DNA of 64,000 nucleotides, from positions 62,001 to 126,000 of the forward strand of contig DATNQN010000029.1 of assembly GCA_036703985.1 (NCBI GenBank), given 5' to 3'. The position numbers and the translations under genes were made by a program. This document shows, piece after piece, positions 46,470 to 55,082 of this stretch. The notes beneath the pieces were generated by a model that made no database searches, was not told where the DNA came from, and was given only the letters and a program-made list of their open reading frames with translations. How positions within the stretch are numbered: the first letter of the stretch is position 1; the number at the start of each line of letters is the position of its first letter. This DNA is from Leptolyngbyaceae cyanobacterium (lineage in GTDB: Bacteria > Cyanobacteriota > Cyanobacteriia > Cyanobacteriales > Aerosakkonemataceae).

Positions 46470-47783
46470 TCAATGACTTTTACCAGTGACTGATAACCCT
46501 TCCACAATTAGAGAAGGAGTATAGCAATTGCCGTTCCAGTCTGCATCTCCTCCCAAGGCAACCACTTGCTTGAGAGCAGTGTAAACGTTACCAGCTACCA
46601 TCGTATCTTTGACTCGCCCGACGATTTGGCCGTTTAATACTCGATAACCCAAATCCACGTTAATGGAAAATTCCCCAGAAATGCCGGCACTTCCCCCCAG
46701 CATTTGATCGACTACTAATCCATTCTCCATCTGAGCGATCAGATCGAGCATCGATCCAGAACCGGGCTGAACTAGTAAATTAAATAAACCAGGAGTGGGA
46801 TAGCTACCGAGTCCGGGGCGAAATCCATTGCCAGTAGTACCGCTGCCCAAACGCCTACCAGTGGTGGTGTCTGTATAAAAAAGTTGCAACACGCCGTTTT
46901 TAATAAATGTGAGAGGACGAGTTTGGGTACCTTCATCATCGAAGGGGCAACTAAATGGCCCTTGGTCTGGTTGCTGTTCGAGGGTTAGTTCTGCGGCGAT
47001 CACTTTCGTACCCAAGCGATCGCTCCACGGCGAAGAACCTTCCAAAACTAGCTTTCCATTTAAGGCGACTTGCAGCGTCCCCCACAACATATCAGCAGCT
47101 TTGGCAGTAAATAAAATCGGTACGCGACCGATCGGAGGAGAAAAGTTATCCTTCGCCCAATCCAACCGTTGTATAATTTGGTCTGCTAATGCTACCGGAT
47201 CGAGTCTGTCTCGTTCCGTTAAACCATCCGACACGCTTAAAAAATCATCGCCTCTTACCCATTCCGCTCCTACGTAGCAGCTAAGAGTAGTGTCAGTATG
47301 GCTACAATCTAATCCTCTAGAATTGATTAAGCGAGTACTCTCGATTTCGCATTCCCACTCAGCACTGACCAAAACTTCCGGATAGGCGTTGCGAATCAAC
47401 CCGATCGCTTGTTTTCCCCAAATTACCAACTGTTCTACTGGTACTGCTTTTCCCACATCTGGATAAGAAGTCGTAGAAGCACTCACCAGTTCTACTGGTT
47501 CGGGTTCGTTGAGGTGCGAAAGCGCGATCGCCCGCTCTACCAAAGCTAATGGTTCCACCGAGCCGTAGGCGACTGCTAATCCCGGACGACCGTTTTTCCA
47601 CAGGCGCAATGCCGTCCCCACCGCTTGGGCGCTTTCGAGTTGTTTGAGGCGATTTGCCTCAAAAAACACGGGTTTGGACAGCGATCGCGACTGGTAAACT
47701 TCAGCTGCTTCTGCACCGCTTCTGGCGGCTACCTCTAGCAGATGTTCTGCTAGAATTTCTGGTTGTAAATCCTCTGAACCCAT
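46470..47783 (-). CDS. TldE/PmbA-type metallopeptidase subunit
   Basis: A member of the TldD/PmbA family. TldD and TldE (PmbA) act together as a protease that cleaves small peptides such as antitoxins or peptide precursors. This 437-residue protein has no HExxH metal motif, so it is the PmbA/TldE-like non-catalytic subunit type. Family features: GAEAAEVYQSRSLSKPVFFE, and a C-terminal LGGSAGISGEFSINVDLGYR with the usual glycine-rich loop. The TldD partner is not in the window. It lies about 77 bp after tab2 on the same strand. Confidence 0.87.
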   Translation of the reverse strand: MGSEDLQPEILAEHLLEVAARSGAEAAEVYQSRSLSKPVFFEANRLKQLESAQAVGTALRLWKNGRPGLAVAYGSVEPLALVERAIALSHLNEPEPVELVSASTTSYPDVGKAVPVEQLVIWGKQAIGLIRNAYPEVLVSAEWECEIESTRLINSRGLDCSHTDTTLSCYVGAEWVRGDDFLSVSDGLTERDRLDPVALADQIIQRLDWAKDNFSPPIGRVPILFTAKAADMLWGTLQVALNGKLVLEGSSPWSDRLGTKVIAAELTLEQQPDQGPFSCPFDDEGTQTRPLTFIKNGVLQLFYTDTTTGRRLGSGTTGNGFRPGLGSYPTPGLFNLLVQPGSGSMLDLIAQMENGLVVDQMLGGSAGISGEFSINVDLGYRVLNGQIVGRVKDTMVAGNVYTALKQVVALGGDADWNGNCYTPSLIVEGLSVTGKSH

Positions 47784-47860
47784 AACGCGATTTTAGATTT
47801 GGAGATTTTAGATTTTAGATGACATCCAAAATCTGAAATCTAAAATTACTTTACGCCACT

Positions 47861-48727
47861 TTAGGACACATCTAAATCTTCTAAAAGCCAAAAACCTGCA
47901 AAGGATTCTGCTTGGGGATCGGACTGAACTGCTAAAAAATGTACTTGTTGGGCTTTCTGCTTGGCTTGTTCAAATCCTTTAGCTTCGGCTAACGTAGCTG
48001 CATCTTTGATATTAGCCAGAATCCAACTTTCGCTTACCCCGGTTTCTAGCACTAATTTTGCTTGTGGGCCACTTTCAAATCGCAAGCAGGCTAATTCCAA
48101 ACCGGATATCCAGGCCGCTAAAGGCAGCGCTCTGTCAGAAAATATTATCGTACCGGGAATGCGATCGTCCGGCTTCACTCCCCGCGCCTGCAACGGAAAA
48201 GCTTCCTTAAACCCGATTTCCCATTCCCCCATTTCCTCGAACGCCGCCGCTTCCAAAGTCACGAACATCCACTTGTTTCCCCGCAAAGCATCCGGTAAAG
48301 CTTGAGGTTCTTGACCTGGCATGAATACTGATGGATTTGGGCCAGCCGGAGTAAAGCCAGGATAAGTTGGATATACTTCCTCCATCCGTTGTTTCAACCA
48401 CTGCTGAAGGTTAAACGTGCGACGGCTGGGTGCGGCTGGAATACCCAAATTTTCGCAAGCTTTAGTAATCATATTGTTCATCTGGGTACGGAAAAAGCGA
48501 ATCTTCTGTGGAGTTTGCCCAGATTGCGCGATCGCTTCCTCAATTGCCTTTTGTAACCAAACCGAATTTACTTGATTATTCGGACAAAACTGCGAATACC
48601 GAAAGATCGAGTCTGAAGAGTCCCCTACATCTAACGAACTCTCGCACAACAATACTTCCCATTGTTTTTTCTTGTTCTCATCAAATATCGGACGAGAGTA
48701 AAAATCAAGTTCCCAGATAGTACCCAT
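47861..48727 (-). CDS. Tab2/Atab2-like RNA-binding protein (DUF1092)
   Basis: The cyanobacterial form of Tab2, which in chloroplasts binds the psaB mRNA and supports photosystem I translation. The opening MGTIWELDFYSRPIFDENKK is the family signature, and WMFVTLEAAAFEEMGEWEIG plus the C-terminal FAGFWLLEDLDVS fit. I place the start at the ATG at 48727, two codons inside a TTG-opened frame. The 288-aa length is normal. Its cyanobacterial role is inferred from the plant and algal homologs. Confidence 0.9.
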   Translation of the reverse strand: MGTIWELDFYSRPIFDENKKKQWEVLLCESSLDVGDSSDSIFRYSQFCPNNQVNSVWLQKAIEEAIAQSGQTPQKIRFFRTQMNNMITKACENLGIPAAPSRRTFNLQQWLKQRMEEVYPTYPGFTPAGPNPSVFMPGQEPQALPDALRGNKWMFVTLEAAAFEEMGEWEIGFKEAFPLQARGVKPDDRIPGTIIFSDRALPLAAWISGLELACLRFESGPQAKLVLETGVSESWILANIKDAATLAEAKGFEQAKQKAQQVHFLAVQSDPQAESFAGFWLLEDLDVS

Positions 48728-48920
48728 GTTCAACAGTTAGAAATTTCCCCATCCTTCATCATAGGAGGGAAAATCATCCTGTTTTGCCGATCGCAAATAC
48801 AACTTGACAGCGCTTAGCAGTCCTTATGCTGTACACTCCAAACCCAGCAATAATTTACTGAAAAAACGAGCAAAGCCCCTGATTTTTAATCATGGGGATG
48901 TAGCGATGTTCTGGGCGATT

Positions 48921-49127
48921 TTAATCGCCTTCTCTCAACCTGTAGATAGTAACCCGTTCAGCCCCCACAGCATCAAGAATCTTCTTTCCTGGTTCTCTGC
49001 GACTTCGCAAAACATCATTAACATACGCCGCAGAGAGTCCATTGTCCTGAGCAAATGCAGATTGCAAGCCTGCATACCTTGAATCAATCACAGATTGAAT
49101 GTGGGCGATTAGTTCCTCTTTGTTCAT
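48921..49127 (-). CDS. Small HTH-like protein beside TnpB relic
   Basis: A 68-residue protein. The long frame continues 61 codons further, but the ATG at 49127 gives a sensible small protein: MNKEELIAHIQSVIDSRYAG, then LSAAYVNDVLRSRREPGKKI and ERVTIYRLREGD. Residues about 30-62 fit a helix-turn-helix of the XRE/phage-repressor type. A perfect 28-bp palindrome lies 8 bp upstream of the start and could be its operator. The longer N-terminal part overlaps the tnpB start on the other strand and is not coding. Confidence 0.55.
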   Translation of the reverse strand: MNKEELIAHIQSVIDSRYAGLQSAFAQDNGLSAAYVNDVLRSRREPGKKILDAVGAERVTIYRLREGD

Positions 49128-49134
49128 CGATGAA

Positions 49135-49162
49135 ATACCATCAATAAGCTTATTGATGGTAT
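49135..49162. promoter_or_regulatory. Perfect 28-bp palindrome, likely operator
   Basis: Two 14-nt arms, ATACCATCAATAAG and CTTATTGATGGTAT, with no spacer. It sits between the HTH gene (minus) and the tnpB relic (plus). On the plus strand its end merges with a TGGTATAAT extended -10 box, 9 bp before the tnpB ATG. A protein bound here would cover that promoter. Confidence 0.7.
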
Positions 49163-49172
49163 AATAGCACCT

Positions 49173-49426
49173 ATGAAAACCTTGAAGTTTAAGCTCTACA
49201 GTCACAAGCGGAATAAATACCTCAAGCGGATAATTAATGCTGCCGGGGTGATTTATAACCACTGTATTGCACTCCATCAACGGGGTACTACCGGATGTGG
49301 CGCTGTCCATCCTGTCAAGCCGTGAATGACCGAGATGAGAATGCTGCTGTAAATATCAAAATGGTTGGGATCTCAACCATAGGATTAGGGGATGTAAGAC
49401 AGCCTCAGACTGCTATCCCTGCTTGA
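49173..49426 (+). pseudogene. Internally deleted, frameshifted TnpB
   Basis: The N-terminus of an IS200/IS605 TnpB/IS1341-type nuclease, MKTLKFKLYSHKRNKYLKRI then NAAGVIYNHCIALHQ, is followed directly by the C-terminus in another frame: RCPSCQAVNDRDENAAVNIK (second zinc-ribbon CxxC and the RuvC-III Asp region), ending AIPA at the TGA. About 300 residues of the middle, with the rest of the nuclease, are missing. It cannot be functional. The right-end hairpin follows the stop. Confidence 0.85.
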
Positions 49427-49491
49427 GTCCTGAATCCCCGGCTTATAGCCGTGGGGAGTGGATCAATTCTACTATTAACCAGTTTCATTGC

Positions 49492-49704
49492 CTAATCTTG
49501 GACAACTTCCACTAATTCTTCAATCATTACATCAAAGGTGCGGGCTAACTTTTGGATTGCCGTAAAATCAACAGTTGCCAAACCAGGAGAACGGGCATAA
49601 GTTCTTAGAGTACTATACACAACACCGGAACGCTCAGAGACTTCTTTGAGCGTCCAGCCTTTTTCAGTAGCAAATTCTCTAATCCGCAGCCTAATCAATC
49701 CCAT
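49492..49704 (-). CDS. XRE-type helix-turn-helix regulator (70 aa)
   Basis: A small DNA-binding protein of the XRE/Cro type: LRIREFATEKGWTLKEVSER is helix 1-2 and SGVVYSTLRTYARSPGLATV the recognition part, followed by LARTFDVMIEELVEVVQD. Full length. It is not in an obvious operon; it lies just right of the decayed transposon on the minus strand, so it may be a former antitoxin or repressor. The target is unknown. Confidence 0.8.
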   Translation of the reverse strand: MGLIRLRIREFATEKGWTLKEVSERSGVVYSTLRTYARSPGLATVDFTAIQKLARTFDVMIEELVEVVQD

Positions 49705-49861
49705 AGAGTGATTGACAAATGACTTATATTAGTCGTTTAATAGTAATTAACTTAAAATCGATCGCCCTTCACTGTAGCACGTCGCAGGGCGATCGAAAAC
49801 TTTTAGGCAGAAACAATTCAAAATTATTCTGAATTCTGAATTCTGACTACTGCATTCTTTT

Positions 49862-52135
49862 CTAAGGCACATCAATGGGAATCAAAGCATTTTCCGGCAA
49901 ATAGCTAGAAAAGCGATCGTTCTCCGATAGCACCAAAATCATCCGAATTGGATAATCCGGTTCAATTTGCAGATCTGCCCAAGGTACGGCCAATTCCAAA
50001 CAGCGATCGATCGCCACTTGAGCGCGACTGGGGCGAGAATGCCATTGCCAATGTTCACCAGCTTCTTGGAACCTAACAGAATTAGTCTGTAAATTAATTC
50101 CCAAATGGTGGTGAAACAGATAATTCAAAGGCGCGACATCTGGTGTATTTGCCAGCGGAACCGGACTATTAAACATTTGCCGATCTGGATAAAACCACAG
50201 CAAATTCAATTCCGGAGGACAACCTTTCCCCAGTTGAATCCCATTCAAGAAATCTAACCGCAGATAAAAGTTAAGGTGATCCACACCGTACCAAAGGCGT
50301 TGGATTACACTGCTGCGGTGCATCGTACCGCTAGCCCCACCAATTTCAATCCGCCCAGCCCGATCCCAATCTTGCTCATCGGGAACACCATCGATGATTG
50401 GGTGAATAAAGCCTTCCGGTCGGTGGTCGCCTCGCGCCTCGTGAACTTCCACAGGGCGGATGACATTATTCGGAACGGGTAAATTCAGCGCTTGATAAAT
50501 AGCCGCAACGTGTTCTCTAAACAGCTGATCGAAAATCGCATCTTGGTTAGAAGAATGACCTTCCCCAAACCACCAGAACCAATCGGAACCTTCTGCCGCA
50601 TATAAGGCTTCCCAAACTTCTGGATTATTTTCTTCCGTTGCTTCTGGATGTTGTGCCAAAACTTGTCGCGCCTCTGTCAGCAGATCCCAAGCGCGATTTT
50701 TAGCCGAGTCGCCGATCCAAGTCGTCAGGCTACCATCTACCCAAGAACCCGTGTGTAATTTCTCAACAGGCAAAGTTTCCTTAGCGGGGAAGCAATCGAG
50801 AAATTCCGCAACCGTGACTAATTTTAAATCTGGATGATTGCTGAAGGTTTGATAAAGAGATTCCAAGAAAGTTTTGCCATCTAGCTGATAATTTTCCCAG
50901 CAATTTTCTCCGTCCAAGGCAATAGTAACTAACCAAGGTTGTTGCAACGCCGTACCGCCACCTGGTTGACGATATTTGAGGGAACGCGCGATCGCTTCCA
51001 AGTGTCCCACCAAGTCAGCCGCTGCCTTTTTCGGTTCCATCGAACTATAAGTAAAACCGATCAAATCAGACAAGCGGTGATCGCGAAATACGATCGTCAA
51101 ATCACCAGCTGGCGTTTCTAACCGATAAGGACGATAAAGTAACTCCGGTTCCGTCACGTTACCAGAAGCATCCCGATGGAAAAAGTGGTTGATGGTGTTG
51201 CCCAAAACCGCTTCATCCGAACAAAGCCACTGAAAGCCTTGCCGAGCGACATAAGGCAAAATTTGCGGCCCGACCGCCTGTTCGCTCGGCCATAAGCCAC
51301 GGGGCGTGCATCCAAAGCGTTCTTCATAACAATCCCAGGCTTTTTGTAAATGCCTGGGAATATCTTCTGCCCACTGAAAGCGATGTTCGGGCAAGTTCAT
51401 GTGAGGAATCGCCACTCGTCCCGCATTCGTATCTGCCAGCAAAGGTAAAATCGGGTGAGTGTAGGGAGAAATAGTTACTTCCAATTGTCCGTTTTCCTGC
51501 ATCTTCCGATGTTGCGGAACGATGCGGCTCATAATTTCTTGTTGCTTGGCATAAATGCGTTGGCGATCGCTTAAACTAAAATTCTTCCCCCGCTTCAACC
51601 ATGCAGCAATTTCCGGGTCATCCCAAAACAGAGGATCGAACCAAGCCAAATTATGCCAAGCCAACAAATCGCTGTAATCTTGCAGGCCCCAATTCTCTTT
51701 ACACCAAGACCTACCCTTCTCCTGCCGTCGATCGTATAACTCAGCATATCGAGGATTGGGGTCAATTAAAGTGCGGTGATTGGCATCAAAAAAATGTTCG
51801 ATAATAAATTCTTTTTGCTCGGGCGTCAGCTTTTCCGTAGGAGTCAGCGCCACCGCCAAATAAGGGTCTATCGCCTTCCCAGCAATGTAGTCCTCTAATT
51901 GCAAAATCAAAGAAGGAACTAAATTAACGGTTTGGTGCAATTTTGGATACCGCTCTAACAACAGCACCATATCCAAATAATCTTTAATTCCATGCAGCCT
52001 TACCCAAGGTAAAAGATAATTACCTTGGTAAAAGAACGTAGATGCGCTGGGAGCCGGAAGATGATTATTGCTCCGACTTTTATACAACGGTTGGTGCTGA
52101 TGCCAGATGAAGGCGATGTATAGAGGATGGGACAT
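49862..52135 (-). CDS. Glycoside hydrolase family 57 protein
   Basis: A GH57 enzyme acting on alpha-glucans (amylase, amylopullulanase or glucanotransferase type). The N-terminal motif AFIWHQHQPLYKSR is the first conserved region. The catalytic nucleophile Glu fits GLWPSEQAVGPQIL (conserved region 3) and the acid Asp fits TIALDGENCWENYQLDG (region 4). The C-terminal part (about residues 580-757) is a beta-rich extra domain. I start at the ATG at 52135 (MSHPLYIAFIWHQHQ), nine codons inside the open frame; 757 aa. Exact substrate cannot be told; storage glycogen is likely. Confidence 0.9.
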   Translation of the reverse strand: MSHPLYIAFIWHQHQPLYKSRSNNHLPAPSASTFFYQGNYLLPWVRLHGIKDYLDMVLLLERYPKLHQTVNLVPSLILQLEDYIAGKAIDPYLAVALTPTEKLTPEQKEFIIEHFFDANHRTLIDPNPRYAELYDRRQEKGRSWCKENWGLQDYSDLLAWHNLAWFDPLFWDDPEIAAWLKRGKNFSLSDRQRIYAKQQEIMSRIVPQHRKMQENGQLEVTISPYTHPILPLLADTNAGRVAIPHMNLPEHRFQWAEDIPRHLQKAWDCYEERFGCTPRGLWPSEQAVGPQILPYVARQGFQWLCSDEAVLGNTINHFFHRDASGNVTEPELLYRPYRLETPAGDLTIVFRDHRLSDLIGFTYSSMEPKKAAADLVGHLEAIARSLKYRQPGGGTALQQPWLVTIALDGENCWENYQLDGKTFLESLYQTFSNHPDLKLVTVAEFLDCFPAKETLPVEKLHTGSWVDGSLTTWIGDSAKNRAWDLLTEARQVLAQHPEATEENNPEVWEALYAAEGSDWFWWFGEGHSSNQDAIFDQLFREHVAAIYQALNLPVPNNVIRPVEVHEARGDHRPEGFIHPIIDGVPDEQDWDRAGRIEIGGASGTMHRSSVIQRLWYGVDHLNFYLRLDFLNGIQLGKGCPPELNLLWFYPDRQMFNSPVPLANTPDVAPLNYLFHHHLGINLQTNSVRFQEAGEHWQWHSRPSRAQVAIDRCLELAVPWADLQIEPDYPIRMILVLSENDRFSSYLPENALIPIDVP

Positions 52136-52210
52136 AACTATGGGGGATGGGGCATAGGGCATGGGTCATAGAGCATGGTTAAGGGTTAACCATACCCTAT
52201 GGCCAAATTT

Positions 52211-52441
52211 TTAAATTACTTGCTCTACTTCGGCAATTTCTGGAATTTGTTCCCGCAAACGGCGCTCGATTCCCATTCTGAGGGTCATAGTTGAGCTAGG
52301 ACAAGAACCGCAAGCACCTTGTAGCCGTAGTTTGACGACAGGGCCATCTAAGTCCACTAGTTCTACATTACCGCCATCGGACATTAAGTAAGGGCGCAAT
52401 TCATCCAACACTTTTTCTACATTTTCCGTTGTCAGTTCCAT
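52211..52441 (-). CDS. NifU C-terminal-domain (Nfu) Fe-S scaffold
   Basis: A 76-residue Nfu-type scaffold that assembles and passes on Fe-S clusters, notably to photosystem I in cyanobacteria and plastids. The cluster-binding Cys pair is in [18 protein letters not shown]. The N-terminal part [20 protein letters not shown] is the family signature. Full length with no fused domain. It lies 76 bp upstream of the GH57 gene in transcription order (same strand). Confidence 0.94.
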   Translation of the reverse strand: MELTTENVEKVLDELRPYLMSDGGNVELVDLDGPVVKLRLQGACGSCPSSTMTLRMGIERRLREQIPEIAEVEQVI

Positions 52442-52668
52442 TACCTGATACCTCGCTTGCTCGCAAAATATTTCGTTTTATGACCGCTATCGTTGATTCT
52501 AGTTCACTTAGCCATCAAGAGGGAAAGCAAAAGGTGAAGTATGAAGGATAAAAAATGAAGTAAAAAGAAGGAGGTAAGAGGTTAAAAGAACTTAATACTT
52601 GACTTTTTACCGATCCTTTTCCCATATCCCTCATCTGCTTACCCTTTCTTTTTTCCTCTCCATTTCCC

Positions 52669-53319
52669 TTAAACAACAGCAGGTTCTAAAAGCTTGACAT
52701 TAGAAAAGTTAAATTCAGTGATTATTTGTTCTCCTTTTTCTTGAGAGCGAACAACCTGACGAGTCATGATGTAGTAATTACCGAACTTCTCGTAAGTGTC
52801 CTCAAATTGCAGTTGTCTGGTAACTTCATCAGTTTGTGCATTGCGGAATACGGCATCATAACGGCTAGCAACGTATCCTTCACCTGTATCTAAACTTTCA
52901 TGGGTATCGATAGTAAAAGCCATTTTTCCCATTACTCGGCTGACTTGGCAAATTTCCGTACCTCGAATTTTATAATTCGAGCCCATTGCATCCCCTTTGA
53001 CCAAAATTTCTAACGCGCCAGTCGAGTCTTCTTCACCCAAACTAAACTGGTTTTTACCGTGCGATTTTTCAAAGGAAGACCTTTTGCGGTGAGTAACGAC
53101 ATCTCGCATTTGGGTGTAAATACTTTCTTTTACCTGTTCGTCTTCTAAATCGAAGACTTCTACAGTTAAATCTTGGTTAATGCGAATTTTACCTTGATAA
53201 ACTTCATCACCTTGTTTGATTTCTACATCGGCGGTGTAACCGGGAAAATTGGCGTCCCAGGTGTAACGATTTTCGTAAGCGGATCGAAATAATTCGCTAG
53301 CACTAGTTTGCACTGTCAC
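52669..53319 (-). CDS. DUF3386 protein
   Basis: A 216-residue protein of the cyanobacterial/plant DUF3386 family. The opening pattern ELFRSAYENRYTWDANFPGY is diagnostic. It is beta-rich with no membrane segment or signal peptide, and continues with FEDTYEKFGNYYIMTRQVVR near the end. The role is not established. It is monocistronic, with the histidine kinase gene 114 bp downstream. Confidence 0.88.
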   Translation of the reverse strand: MTVQTSASELFRSAYENRYTWDANFPGYTADVEIKQGDEVYQGKIRINQDLTVEVFDLEDEQVKESIYTQMRDVVTHRKRSSFEKSHGKNQFSLGEEDSTGALEILVKGDAMGSNYKIRGTEICQVSRVMGKMAFTIDTHESLDTGEGYVASRYDAVFRNAQTDEVTRQLQFEDTYEKFGNYYIMTRQVVRSQEKGEQIITEFNFSNVKLLEPAVV

Positions 53320-53433
53320 AGTACTCTCCTTGCATCAATACCATGTACCAGTTTAGACGTCTTGGGAAAGACCGATCGCGTTTTTCTTAAACTCAGATGG
53401 AATCTTCCGATCGAATTTTATAAAATATAAAAA

Positions 53434-54729
53434 TTAATTATTTTTAGGAATTCCTATACATTCATTAGAACCTATAAGGTTATCTTGATAAAGCGGAACG
53501 GTGAAGGTAACGGTCGAACCTAAATTCTCTCCCATACTAAAAAATTCAACAGCCCCGCCCATCGCTTCTACTAACTCTTGGGAAATTGCTAATCCCAAAC
53601 CGGTGCCACCTACTGGGGTAGTAGTAGAACCATCCGCTTTATTAAAAATCCCGAAAATTTTATCTAATTTATCTAGAGGTACTCCAATACCCGTATCATC
53701 TACGCGAATTTTTACCATACCGGGAAGTTCTTGATTTTGAAATAATACCTTAGTTTTCAAAACTTCTGCCGTAATTGTTATACCACCTTCGTTAGTAAAT
53801 TTTATGGCATTTCCGACCAAATTTAGCATTACTTGTAACAATCTACTGTAATTGCCATAAACAACTATTTTATCATTATTTTTAGGTAATCTTATCTGAA
53901 AACTAAGATTCTTTTTATCAATTTGTGGTTTCGTAATTTTTTCTACTTCACTCAACATTTCCTCTAAATTAACAGCGCCTAATGCCAGCTTAATCTGCTT
54001 TGCTTCAATCTTAGCAATGTCTAAAATGTCGTTAATTATATTTAATAGATGAAGGGAAGAACGATAAGCTTCTTCGGTAAATTCGCGTTGTTCGTCTGGT
54101 TCATCTACCAGGTCATCTAATATCAGTTTTAAAAATCCGATCGTTCCATTTAAAGGAGTTCTGAGTTCGTGAGAAATAGTCGTGAGAAACTCTTGTTTCA
54201 AACGAGTAGCTTCTTGTGCTTGTTTGCGAGTTTCTTCTAATTCTTCTTGTAAATTAAGATAAGCTACGCAAGCACCAACTTGATCTGCTACTTCTTCAAC
54301 TACTTCTATTTCTGCATCAGTCCAATGACGATATTCTTCACCATATAAAATCAAAATACCTTTCGGAATATTTTGATAACTAATAGCTACTATTAATTGA
54401 TTTTTCCCTTTTGATTGACCGTTTTCGGCTGGTTGTTCGACAATGACTGGTTGCAAGCTGGTTAAAGCTTTTTCTAAGCCAGGTTCATCAGCCAGCCACA
54501 ATAAATTGCCCAGTAGTGGCTTAACTGGTTTTTGCCGATACTCGGCTACTACATGGAGTTTTTTGCTACCCTTTTTATAAGAGCAAATAATGCAATGGCT
54601 AACATTTAAATCTAAGCCTAAAGTATCGACTGTCTGCTGCCAAATAGTATCGACATCTAAAGTGCGCCGAATTTTTTTACCTATTTTGGTGAGCAGTTTT
54701 TGGTATTTTTCTAAGTCTTGCTCAGTCAC
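53434..54729 (-). CDS. GAF histidine kinase (HK1 of a paralog pair)
   Basis: A soluble sensor histidine kinase. The N-terminal 160 or so residues are a GAF-like domain that starts TIWQQTVDTLGLDLNVSHC. The HisKA domain has the phospho-acceptor His in SHELRTPLNGTIGFLK. The ATPase domain has NLVGNAIKFTNEGG (N box), VDDTGIGVPLDKLDKIF (G1) and GGTGLGLAISQELVEAMGG (G2). No receiver or output domain is fused. The frame opens at 54792, but AGGAGGG precedes the GTG at 54729 by 5 nt and decides that start (431 aa). It is a close paralog of the kinase just upstream. Confidence 0.9.
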   Translation of the reverse strand: MTEQDLEKYQKLLTKIGKKIRRTLDVDTIWQQTVDTLGLDLNVSHCIICSYKKGSKKLHVVAEYRQKPVKPLLGNLLWLADEPGLEKALTSLQPVIVEQPAENGQSKGKNQLIVAISYQNIPKGILILYGEEYRHWTDAEIEVVEEVADQVGACVAYLNLQEELEETRKQAQEATRLKQEFLTTISHELRTPLNGTIGFLKLILDDLVDEPDEQREFTEEAYRSSLHLLNIINDILDIAKIEAKQIKLALGAVNLEEMLSEVEKITKPQIDKKNLSFQIRLPKNNDKIVVYGNYSRLLQVMLNLVGNAIKFTNEGGITITAEVLKTKVLFQNQELPGMVKIRVDDTGIGVPLDKLDKIFGIFNKADGSTTTPVGGTGLGLAISQELVEAMGGAVEFFSMGENLGSTVTFTVPLYQDNLIGSNECIGIPKNN

Positions 54730-55082
54730 ACAACCCTCCTGGACTGAAAATTTACCTGGGTTATGACTTACGCACCCTGTATAATTTTCCACAATTCTAC
54801 CTTTTTTACTTCCTCTTGGCTGCTGCGAATAATCTAGTTTGGCTGATTATTCTCGAACTGGAGTCGGTTAAAAAAGCTTACTAAGTCGCCCATCGGCGGT
54901 TAGCTTTTGCCGAGAGATGGAATTCTGGCTATAGCTACTTTGCTGGTAGTAATTCTACTTAAGTTGCGAACCTGTTCCCAGGATTTAGCATTTCTTAGCA
55001 TAGAGGATGAACCATCGATCGCAATAGTAACATTCGGAGAAGGCTGCTTAGTTAAATTTTCTGTATAAAATGTAACTTTTAA

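Larger units (their letters stand above)
48868..49460 (+). mobile_element. Decayed IS200/IS605-type element (tentative ends)
   Basis: Bounded on the left by a hairpin with the CCCC...GGGGA pattern (48875-48897) and on the right by GAATCCCC, a hairpin and GTGGGGAGTG (49432-49460). Inside are an opposite-strand HTH gene (48921-49127), a 28-bp palindrome and a broken tnpB (49173-49426). No tnpA is present. The left boundary is uncertain; the HTH gene may be a passenger or a neighbour. Confidence 0.5.

Noticed and set aside
46470-47783. Active TldD-type protease
   Set aside because: No HExxH-type metal motif is visible, so it fits the TldE/PmbA subunit.
49128-49310. N-terminal extension of the HTH frame at 48921-49127
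   Set aside because: It is antisense to the tnpB start and crosses the 28-bp palindrome; the ATG at 49127 is the better start.
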